Positions 7,515-14,309 of a stretch of 43,794 bases of DNA are shown in pieces. The notes under the pieces were generated by a model. The model did not search any database, was not told the DNA's origin, and saw only the letters and a program-made list of their open reading frames with translations. The first letter of the stretch is position 1. Each line of letters starts with the position of its first letter. Source of the stretch: Gemmatimonadota bacterium (GTDB taxonomy: Bacteria; Gemmatimonadota; Gemmatimonadetes; Longimicrobiales; Gaopeijiaceae); contig JAJEBS010000244.1 of assembly GCA_022822425.1 (NCBI GenBank), positions 1 through 43,794 of the forward strand, read 5' to 3'. The position numbers were made by a program, and so were the translations under genes.

Positions 7515-8096
7515 TCAGCAAGCGGCCGCTCGGAGAAAGCGAAGCAGCTCCTGCCGGTCGGGCAGCCCTTCCAGCCTCCGCCCGCCCGCCTCGACCGTGG
7601 GCGGTCCCCGTACTCCGCCGCGCAGCGCCGCCTCGCGCATCTCCTCGACCTCCGGCGCGTAGCGATCCACATCGAGCACCGCTCTCGCCTCGGTGGGGTC
7701 CAGCCCCGTCTCTTCCGCGAGCGCGATCAGCACGTCGATGCGGCCGATGTCCGCATTCCTTTCAAAGAACGCCCGGAACAGTGCCGCATGCATCGTTTCG
7801 CAGCAACCCTTCGCGCGCGCGTGCAGGAACAATTCGTGCGCCTTGCGGCTCCAGGGCATGCGGTGGGGGATCGGTATCTCGAGGCCGTATTCCGCGGCGC
7901 CCCTCTGCACGGCACGGCAGCGGTCCGTCCAGGCTTCGGACTCGGGATCGATCGGCGGCAGGGGAGGGCGGCGCAACTCGAACGGGCGGCGGACGAGCGT
8001 CACCCCGTCCGGCACCAGGGAGGGGAGCGCCTGGTGCAGCAGGTAGCACGCGGGATCGACGTAGTCGAAATAGAAGATGACCTCCGCTTCCTCCAT
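7515..8096 (-). CDS. DsbA-family (FrnE/HCCA isomerase-like) thioredoxin-fold protein
   Basis: 193 residues with the DsbA-like pattern: beta strand VIFYFDYVDPACYLLHQALPSL at the N terminus, an alpha-helical insert (HRMPWSRKAHELFLHARAKG), and the C-terminal thioredoxin part with the cis-proline segment GVRGPPTVEAGG. The usual CPWC active site reads DPAC, so the first cysteine is missing. This fits the non-redox relatives (2-hydroxychromene-2-carboxylate isomerase type) or a glutathione-binding protein better than a disulfide oxidase. I chose the ATG at 8096 (MEEAEVIFYF); the longer frame upstream is Arg/Pro-rich and overlaps the divergent aminotransferase. No signal peptide, so cytoplasmic. Confidence 0.75.
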   Translation of the reverse strand: MEEAEVIFYFDYVDPACYLLHQALPSLVPDGVTLVRRPFELRRPPLPPIDPESEAWTDRCRAVQRGAAEYGLEIPIPHRMPWSRKAHELFLHARAKGCCETMHAALFRAFFERNADIGRIDVLIALAEETGLDPTEARAVLDVDRYAPEVEEMREAALRGGVRGPPTVEAGGRRLEGLPDRQELLRFLRAAAC

Positions 8097-8280
8097 GGGC
8101 GGAATCTCGCGAGCCGCGCAGAGTGCGGCAATGCGGCGCGTCCCCGCCGGACCGGTCGTGGCGCGCTTCCCCGGCCGCTTGATCGCCGGCGCTCTCCGGG
8201 GCAACTTGGTGGCGCGTCCGGGCGGAAGCATCCCCGGACCAATCCCGTGCCGACCGTCCCTTCCCATCGATCCGCCGCCC

Positions 8281-9465
8281 ATGACATTCAGCGAGAACGT
8301 CGCCCGACTCCAGCCGTCCGCCACCATGGCCGTGAGTTCGCTGGCCAAGCGCCTGCGGGCGGAGGGGCGGGACATCATCGACCTGAGCGCCGGCGAACCC
8401 GACTTCGACACTCCGTCCTGGCTGGTGGATGCGGCCGTGGAGGGGGTGCGCGCGGGCGCCACCCGCTACACCCCCGCCGCCGGCATGCCGGAACTGCGCG
8501 CCGCCATCGCCAGGTCGCTCGTCGCCCGGGGCGCCGATGCGGCGTGGAACGACGTCGTGGTCACCGCCGGGGCCAAGCAGGCGCTTTTCAACGCATGCTT
8601 CACCTTCTTCGGCCCGGGCGACGAGGTGATGATCGCCTCGCCCTACTGGACCAGCTATCCGGAGATGGTCACCCTTTCGCGCGCCGAGCCGGTCTTCGTC
8701 CAGGGGCCCGCGGAGAGGAACTTCGTGCTTCGCCCCGAAGACCTGGAGGCCGCCCGCACCGGACGTACGCGCGGCCTGATCATGTGCTCCCCCAGCAATC
8801 CCACCGGGGCCGTCTATGAACGCGACGAACTCGCCGCCGTGGCGCGCTGGGCCAGGGACAACGACGTTCGCCTGATCAACGACGAGATCTACCGCCACAT
8901 CCACTTCGCCGGCGCGGGGACGGCGCCCGGACTCCTGGAACTGGACCCGGAGGACATCGGCCCCTTCGTGCTCATCGACGGCGTCTCGAAGGCCTTCGCG
9001 ATGACCGGCTGGCGCATCGGGTTCTCCTTTTGCGAGGGAGCCGGAGCGAAGAAGATGGCCGCCTTCCAGAGCCACACCACCTCCAACCCCGCCACCCCTT
9101 CCCAGCTCGCCGCGCTCGCCGCCTACGGCGACGTGGAGCGGTCGCTGGCGGACATCGCGCAGATGACGGAAGCGTACGACCGGCGTCAGCGCCTCGTGGT
9201 CTCGCTCATGCGGGAGTTGCTGCCCGAGCTGTCGTTCGTCGAACCCGGCGGCGCCTTCTACCTCTTCTTCCGGGTGGACTCGGCCTGCGGCCCGGGCGAG
9301 GGCTCGAGCGATTTCTGCACCCGCGTGCTGGAGGAAGCCGGCGTGGCCCTGGTCCCCGGTTCGGCCTTCGGCGACGACCGCTACGCGCGCATGAGCTTCG
9401 CCACCTCCGACGACCTGCTCAGCGAGGCGATTCGCCGGATGGCGCGTGTGCTGGGGGGTGGTTGA
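8281..9465 (+). CDS. Pyridoxal-phosphate aspartate/aromatic aminotransferase (class I)
   Basis: 394 residues, the usual length for aspartate aminotransferase subgroup I-gamma. Landmarks: DLSAGEPDFDTPSWL at the N terminus, TAGAKQALFNA for phosphate binding, SPYWTSYPEM, the Asn motif SPSNPTGAVY, NDEIYRHI, and the Schiff-base lysine K237 in VSKAFAMTGWRIGF. The C-terminal arginine motif (YARMSFATSDDLL) binds the substrate carboxylate. The protein transfers amino groups between aspartate or a related amino acid and 2-oxoglutarate in the cytoplasm. The start at ATG 8281 matches the family N terminus (MTFSENVARLQPSATMAV). Its last 47 bp overlap the convergent phosphatase gene. Confidence 0.93.
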   Translation: MTFSENVARLQPSATMAVSSLAKRLRAEGRDIIDLSAGEPDFDTPSWLVDAAVEGVRAGATRYTPAAGMPELRAAIARSLVARGADAAWNDVVVTAGAKQALFNACFTFFGPGDEVMIASPYWTSYPEMVTLSRAEPVFVQGPAERNFVLRPEDLEAARTGRTRGLIMCSPSNPTGAVYERDELAAVARWARDNDVRLINDEIYRHIHFAGAGTAPGLLELDPEDIGPFVLIDGVSKAFAMTGWRIGFSFCEGAGAKKMAAFQSHTTSNPATPSQLAALAAYGDVERSLADIAQMTEAYDRRQRLVVSLMRELLPELSFVEPGGAFYLFFRVDSACGPGEGSSDFCTRVLEEAGVALVPGSAFGDDRYARMSFATSDDLLSEAIRRMARVLGGG

Positions 9466-9931
9466 GGCTCTCCAGCAGCCCCCGGCACGATCGCTCCACG
9501 ATCCGGAAGCATTCCTCGAACCCGCGTCTGCCCCCGTAGTAGGGGTCGGGGACATCCCTGTCGCGGCCGGCCTCGGGATCGAACTCGCGCAGGAGGTGCA
9601 GGCGGGCGGAACCATGCGCCGAACGGCGCAGCGCCGCGAGATGTGCGAGATTGCTGCGGTCCATCGCGATCACGTAGTCGAAGTCCGTCATGTCGCTCTC
9701 GCCTACTCTGCGGGCATGCCCGGGCAACTCGATTCCATGAGCGCGCGCGACCGCCAGCGCACGCGAATCGGGGCGCTCGCCCACGTGCCAGGATCCGGTT
9801 CCGGCGGAATCGACACGCACGTCGACATCGGCCCGGTTCGCGAGATGGATGAAGACGCCTTCCGCCAGCGGAGAGCGGCAGATGTTGCCCAGACACACGA
9901 AAAGTATTGAGGTTACGGTGGAATCGGACAT
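9419..9931 (-). CDS. Low-molecular-weight protein tyrosine phosphatase
   Basis: About 170 residues. The N-terminal active-site loop CLGNICRS (C13 to S20; CX5RS) and the late acid motif DVPDPYYGG (general-acid Asp) are complete, and the fold landmark VDSAGTGSWHVGERPDSRAL is present. It dephosphorylates phosphotyrosine proteins or arginine phosphate in the cytoplasm. A GTG five codons upstream (9946) is the longer alternative start. The gene overlaps the 3' end of the aminotransferase by 47 bp and is divergent from the helicase with about 33 bp between starts, so their promoters must overlap coding sequence. Confidence 0.9.
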   Translation of the reverse strand: MSDSTVTSILFVCLGNICRSPLAEGVFIHLANRADVDVRVDSAGTGSWHVGERPDSRALAVARAHGIELPGHARRVGESDMTDFDYVIAMDRSNLAHLAALRRSAHGSARLHLLREFDPEAGRDRDVPDPYYGGRRGFEECFRIVERSCRGLLESLNHPPAHAPSGESPR

Positions 9932-9964
9932 GCTTTGGGAGAGCACTTGAGGCTGATATCGGGG

Positions 9965-11281
9965 ATGAAATCGGAAGACGGCGGGATGCCGGAAGTTACA
10001 TCGTTCGGGGACATGGGCCTATCCCCCGAGACCCTCGCCGCGGTGGAGGCGCTGGGCTGGAACCAGCCGACCCCGGTGCAGCGCCAGGCGATACCGCCGG
10101 GGCTCGAGGGCCGGGACATCGTGGGCATCGCCCAGACGGGTACGGGCAAGACGGGTGCCTTTCTCCTCCCCGTGCTGGAACGCGCGGTCCCGGGAGGAGG
10201 TCTTCAGGCGCTCGTTCTCTGCCCCACCCGCGAACTCGCGCAGCAGGTTCTCGGAGAGGCGGTTGCCCTCTCCCGCGGGAGGACGCTGCGCTGCGCCGCC
10301 ATCGTGGGCGGGGTGGGCTACGGGCCTCAGCGCGCCGCGCTCGAAACCGGCACGGAGGTGATCGCCGCCACCCCCGGGCGCTTTATCGACCACATGCGCC
10401 GCGGGCAGGCGGATCTGAGGCGGGTCGGCTTTCTGGTCCTGGACGAGGCCGACCGCATGCTGGACATGGGCTTCCGTCCCCAGATCGAAAGCGTGCTTCG
10501 CAGGGTGCCGAGGAAGCGCCAGACGATGCTCTTCTCGGCCACCATGCCGCACGGCGTTCACGCCCTTTCCCTCCAGGTCACCCGCGACCCGGTGCACATC
10601 GAGGTGGCGCCTTCCGGAACCACCGCGGAGGGAATCGACGAGAGGGTGTATTCCGTCAAGCCGGGGAAGAAGGGGGATCTGCTGGTGCGGCTTCTGTCCG
10701 ACCCGGACTGGGACCAGGTGCTCGTGTTCACCCGCACCAAGCGCGGCGCCGACATGCTGCTCACGCGGCTCGAGCGCGAGGGCATTTCAGTGGATGTCAT
10801 GCACTCCGACCGCCAGATGCGGCATCGGGTGCGGGCGCTCGACCGCTTTGCGACGGGGGGCGTGCGCGTCCTGGTGGCCACCGACATCGCGCAGCGGGGG
10901 CTGGACGTGGAAGGCATCTCGCATGTGGTCAACTACGACATCCCGCTCGACCCCGGCGACTACGTCCACCGCATCGGCCGCACGGCCCGGGCGGGCGCGG
11001 TGGGCACGGCGGTCAGCTTCCTGACGGCGCCGGACCTGGCGTACCTCAAGTCCATCGAGCTCCTGTTGGGACGCACTCTGGAGCGCATCCATCTGCCCGA
11101 GTTCGACTACGCGGGGACACCCGTCGAGCAACGCGATGACGGTCCGCGGCGGCGGCATCCCCGATCCGCGCGCGGTTTCGGGTCAAAGTCCGCCGATTCG
11201 CTCTCGCCCGAGGAACTGGAACGTCTTCTGGGGCGGCGCTCCCGGGAGCCAGACGTCCAACCGGGAACGGACCAATCATGA
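9965..11281 (+). CDS. DEAD-box ATP-dependent RNA helicase (RhlE-like)
   Basis: 438 residues with a full motif set: Q motif GWNQPTPVQRQAI, Walker A AQTGTGKT (56-63), PTRELAQQ, ATPGR, DEAD in LVLDEADRMLDMGF, SAT in LFSATMP, and in the second RecA domain VFTRTKRGAD, VATDIAQRGLDVEG and HRIGRTARAG. It unwinds RNA with ATP, probably in ribosome assembly or mRNA turnover. The tail is short and basic, without the DbpA domain found on the degenerate relative at 5520-7145. The start is uncertain between ATG 9965 and ATG 9986. The stop overlaps the next gene by 4 bp (ATGA). Confidence 0.93.
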   Translation: MKSEDGGMPEVTSFGDMGLSPETLAAVEALGWNQPTPVQRQAIPPGLEGRDIVGIAQTGTGKTGAFLLPVLERAVPGGGLQALVLCPTRELAQQVLGEAVALSRGRTLRCAAIVGGVGYGPQRAALETGTEVIAATPGRFIDHMRRGQADLRRVGFLVLDEADRMLDMGFRPQIESVLRRVPRKRQTMLFSATMPHGVHALSLQVTRDPVHIEVAPSGTTAEGIDERVYSVKPGKKGDLLVRLLSDPDWDQVLVFTRTKRGADMLLTRLEREGISVDVMHSDRQMRHRVRALDRFATGGVRVLVATDIAQRGLDVEGISHVVNYDIPLDPGDYVHRIGRTARAGAVGTAVSFLTAPDLAYLKSIELLLGRTLERIHLPEFDYAGTPVEQRDDGPRRRHPRSARGFGSKSADSLSPEELERLLGRRSREPDVQPGTDQS

Positions 11282-11685
11282 TCCTGAAGCGTTACGGCAC
11301 CAGGCTGCACAGCGTCCGGCCCGATTTCGATTCCCGCGCCCTCACGGAGATCGGCTTTCGCCGCGACCGGCGGCTCTCGCTAGGCGCGGCCGATTTCGAG
11401 GAAGAGTACGAGGCCGTGGAAACGGTGGAGCTGTCGGCCGATGCGGATGGCCCCGTCCACGACCGGGCGGAGCAGGAGCTGCTGCGCAATCTCGAGCAGG
11501 CTCTCCTCCGGGTCGAAGCCGATGCGGGCGAGGGCCTGGTGGTGATCGAGAGCGCACAGGGAGTCGACTATCCCAAGACCCGCGACCGGAAACAGAACCA
11601 GATCCGGGAGGGCCGGAACCGGCTCTACTTCCACTGGACCGTCGACCCGCCGCTGCGGGTCAGCGTCTTCCGTCGCCGGCGTTGA
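11278..11685 (+). CDS. Hypothetical protein co-translated with the RNA helicase
   Basis: 135 residues, no signal peptide or membrane segment, strongly charged. It has an acidic helical centre (DFEEEYEAVETVELSADADG), then a stretch like a beta hairpin (GEGLVVIESAQGVDYPKTRDRK) and a basic end (RNRLYFHWTVDPPLRVSVFRRRR). The ATGA overlap with the helicase stop indicates translational coupling, so an RNA- or ribosome-linked role is plausible. I do not recognise the family. Confidence 0.65.
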   Translation: MILKRYGTRLHSVRPDFDSRALTEIGFRRDRRLSLGAADFEEEYEAVETVELSADADGPVHDRAEQELLRNLEQALLRVEADAGEGLVVIESAQGVDYPKTRDRKQNQIREGRNRLYFHWTVDPPLRVSVFRRRR

Positions 11686-11776
11686 ATCCAATCCGGTTGT
11701 TCTGCGTATGAATGGTCATGCGGGCCGGGTCAGGGTGACGCGGTTCGCCGCAGGTATAGATGCAAGGAGGTTGACG

Positions 11777-11938
11777 ATGTTGATCCGCAGATCCAGTACC
11801 CGTTTCAGGGGACGTAGAGACTACACCCTGTCCAGCATGCGGGAGACCCGGCCGACGGCGAGCGAAAGGCTGCTCGGCAAGGAACCCCGCGCGGTCGCCA
11901 CCCAGTCCCGGCAGGAACGGACGGCCGACGCGGGGTGA
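11777..11938 (+). CDS. Possible small basic protein (53 residues)
   Basis: The ATG is preceded by a near-perfect ribosome binding site (AAGGAGG, 6 nt spacing), one of the strongest in the window. The product is basic and Arg/Ser-rich (MLIRRSSTRFRGRRDYTLSS to QERTADAG) with no hydrophobic segment. A bidirectional-looking terminator begins about 48 nt after its stop, so this could be a separate short transcript. No family is recognised. The strength of the start signal is the main argument; composition alone would not support it. Confidence 0.4.
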   Translation: MLIRRSSTRFRGRRDYTLSSMRETRPTASERLLGKEPRAVATQSRQERTADAG

Positions 11939-11985
11939 TCCCCGCTTTCCCGGAAGGAGTCCGGGCTGACACTCCAACACGAAGA

Positions 11986-12025
11986 CGGAGCCCCGAGGTG
12001 ATCCTCGGGGCTCCGTTGCTTTTCC
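11986..12025 (+). terminator. Rho-independent terminator
   Basis: A 13-bp perfect stem (CGGAGCCCCGAGG / CCTCGGGGCTCCG) with loop TGAT, followed by TTGCTTTTCC. It sits between the plus-strand helicase/small-protein genes and the end of the minus-strand S9 peptidase at 12051. The minus side also has a T-rich flank (TCTTCGTGTT), so it may serve both directions. Confidence 0.75.
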
Positions 12026-12050
12026 CTGCTTTTCCTGACCGGGCTCGGCT

Positions 12051-14072
12051 TCAGCGCGCGCCGTCCTCCGTCACCGGCGCGGGCGTCCTCCACCTCTCGA
12101 ACCAGCTGCGCAGGTAGAGCTGGGTGCGCAGGAAGTTGGACGGGACGCTCGAGGTGCCGTGCCACTCGTCCTTGAAGCGCACCATGGCCGCGGGGACCTT
12201 CAGGACCCGCAGCGCCTGGTAGAACTCCTCGGTCTGCGCCATGGGGGTGCGCAGATCCATCTCGCCGGTCATGAGCATGGTGGGGGTGGTCACGTTGCCC
12301 ACGTACATCAGCGGGGAGCGGCGCAGGTGCTCGGAGGGGTCGTCCCAGGGGAAGTGCTCGAAGTTCTTGTACCAGGTGGCTCCGTCGGTCGTGCCGACGA
12401 ACGACAGCCAGTTGGTGACCGGGCAGTTGGCCGACGCCGCCCGGAAGCGGTCGGTGTGGCCCACGACCCATGAGGTCAGCACGCCGCCCCCCGAGCAGCC
12501 GTAGACGAACATGTTGTCGGTGTCGACGTAGCCCTGGCCGATCACCTCGTCGACGCCGTTCATCAGGTCGTTGTAGTCCTTGCCCGGATAGGCGTTCTTG
12601 ATCGCGTTGCCGAAGGCGCTGCCGTAGCCCGAGCTGCCGCGCGGGTTGGTGTAGAGCACCACGTAGCCGTTGGCCGCGTGGTTCTGCCAGCCGAAGTTGA
12701 AGCCCACATTGTACATCCCGTGGGGTCCGCCGTGGATCGCGAGGATGAGCGGATAGCGCTGTGAGGGATCGAAGTCGGGCGGCTTGATGATCCACCCCTG
12801 GATGTCGAAGTCGTCGACCGACTTGTACCAGATCTCCTCCACTTCGCCGAGCCTGACGTCGGCCAGGATGTCGTCGTTGACGCGCGTGAGCTGCCGGATG
12901 TCGCCGGGGCTGTCGAGCCGGAAGGAGATGACGTCGCCCGTCTCGTGGTAGCTCGTGAGCGTGCCGACCGCGTGGCCGCGCTCGTCGATGGTGGTGACCG
13001 CGAGCATGTGGTTGCCGCTGGTCACCGCGCGCGGCTCACCATTCACCGGGGCGAACCAGAGGTTCGAGTTGCCCGTCATGGCGGCGGTGAAGTACACCCC
13101 GCTGCCGTCCCGGGCCCAGGTGACGTTGGAAAGGCGGCGGCCCAGCTCGCCGGCGATGTGCCGTGAGCCCGAGCCGTCGGCGTTCATCAGGTAGAGGCCG
13201 GTTTCGACGTAGGTGTCGTCGGACCAGTCGTTGGCCTGGTAGGCGATCAGGCTGCCGTCGGGAGAGGGGACCGGGCTCCCGTCGGGGCCGCGGTGGTCGG
13301 TGATCTGCCGAATCGCGCGCGAGCGCACGTTGACGGCGTAGATCTCCGACTCGCGCCAGGTCTTGTCTATGTCCTCGGAGTCCTCGATGCGCAGCGACTG
13401 GAAGACGATCTCCGAGCCGTCGGGCATCCAGCGGGGCGCGGAGTGGTTCCAGTCGCCATCGGTGAGCTGGCGCGGGGTGCCGCCTTCCGCGGGCACCAGG
13501 AAGAGGTGCTGGAAGCCGTCGTCGATGTAGCCCCGGCGGTCACGGCGGTAGGTCAGCCGGGTGACGATCTTGGGCGCCTCGGTCCAGCGCGCGCCCTCCG
13601 GCGGCGAGGGCATGTCGATGGCCCAGCGTTCGTCCGACGGCACCGTCATGACGAAGGAGATATGAGTGCCGTCCGGCGACCAGGCGATGTCCGACGGGCT
13701 CTCTTCCAGCCGGGTGATCTGCGTGGTGGCCCCCTCGGCGTCCATCCAGCGCACGAAGATCTGCGAGTCCCTCAGGAAGGCGATGCGGGTGCCGTCGGGC
13801 GACCAGCGCGGGCTCGATCCCTCAAGCAGGAAGCGGGCGCGCGAGCCGTCGGCGTTCATCACCCACACCGACGAGGCGCGGCGGTCGTCCTGCTGATCCA
13901 CCCAGGACCGCGTGTAGACGATCCGGCCCCCGTCGGGGGAGATGCGGGGATCGGCCACCCACTCCCAATCCAGGTACTTGTCGAGGGACAGAACCCCTCC
14001 CTCCTGGGCGGATACCTGGGGCGCGAGGGCGAGCAGCAGGAACAGCGGGATCATTCGGGCTCGGCGGACCAT
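12051..14072 (-). CDS. Secreted S9-family prolyl oligopeptidase (DPP IV/acylaminoacyl-peptidase type)
   Basis: 673 residues: signal peptide (MVRRARMIPLFLLLALAPQVSAQ), a beta-propeller with repeated WSPDG/SPDG Tol/WD40-like units (PRISPDGGRIVYTRSW, PRWSPDGTRIAF, DIAWSPDGTHISF), then an alpha/beta-hydrolase domain from about 430. The nucleophile is S527 in YGCSGGG, the Asp lies in MTGEMDLRTPMAQ and the His in FKDEWHGTS. GCSGG differs from the common GGSYGG, but the triad is complete. It should cleave short peptides outside the cytoplasm. The start is chosen because CGGAGG lies 6 nt upstream and the signal peptide then begins cleanly. Divergent from a second S9 peptidase, so the pair may share control of peptide scavenging. 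Confidence 0.88.
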   Translation of the reverse strand: MVRRARMIPLFLLLALAPQVSAQEGGVLSLDKYLDWEWVADPRISPDGGRIVYTRSWVDQQDDRRASSVWVMNADGSRARFLLEGSSPRWSPDGTRIAFLRDSQIFVRWMDAEGATTQITRLEESPSDIAWSPDGTHISFVMTVPSDERWAIDMPSPPEGARWTEAPKIVTRLTYRRDRRGYIDDGFQHLFLVPAEGGTPRQLTDGDWNHSAPRWMPDGSEIVFQSLRIEDSEDIDKTWRESEIYAVNVRSRAIRQITDHRGPDGSPVPSPDGSLIAYQANDWSDDTYVETGLYLMNADGSGSRHIAGELGRRLSNVTWARDGSGVYFTAAMTGNSNLWFAPVNGEPRAVTSGNHMLAVTTIDERGHAVGTLTSYHETGDVISFRLDSPGDIRQLTRVNDDILADVRLGEVEEIWYKSVDDFDIQGWIIKPPDFDPSQRYPLILAIHGGPHGMYNVGFNFGWQNHAANGYVVLYTNPRGSSGYGSAFGNAIKNAYPGKDYNDLMNGVDEVIGQGYVDTDNMFVYGCSGGGVLTSWVVGHTDRFRAASANCPVTNWLSFVGTTDGATWYKNFEHFPWDDPSEHLRRSPLMYVGNVTTPTMLMTGEMDLRTPMAQTEEFYQALRVLKVPAAMVRFKDEWHGTSSVPSNFLRTQLYLRSWFERWRTPAPVTEDGAR

Positions 14073-14309
14073 CTTCATCCTCCGGAAAAGCAAGGGCACT
14101 CTTGAGCCTCTGAAAAACTCGGGAACAGAGCAGAAAAGCTACCGGAGTCGAGACTCGCGGGCCAGAGTCCGGGGGGCGCCGGCGACGCGTCTTCCGTGCC
14201 TGGCGTCAGGCTCATTTGCTCCCGCGCCACGGGTGCCCCCACATTCCAGGTCTGTACTGTTCGAACGCCAGCACGTCTGGTATGCCACGTGATTCCCGGA
14301 GAGACCATC

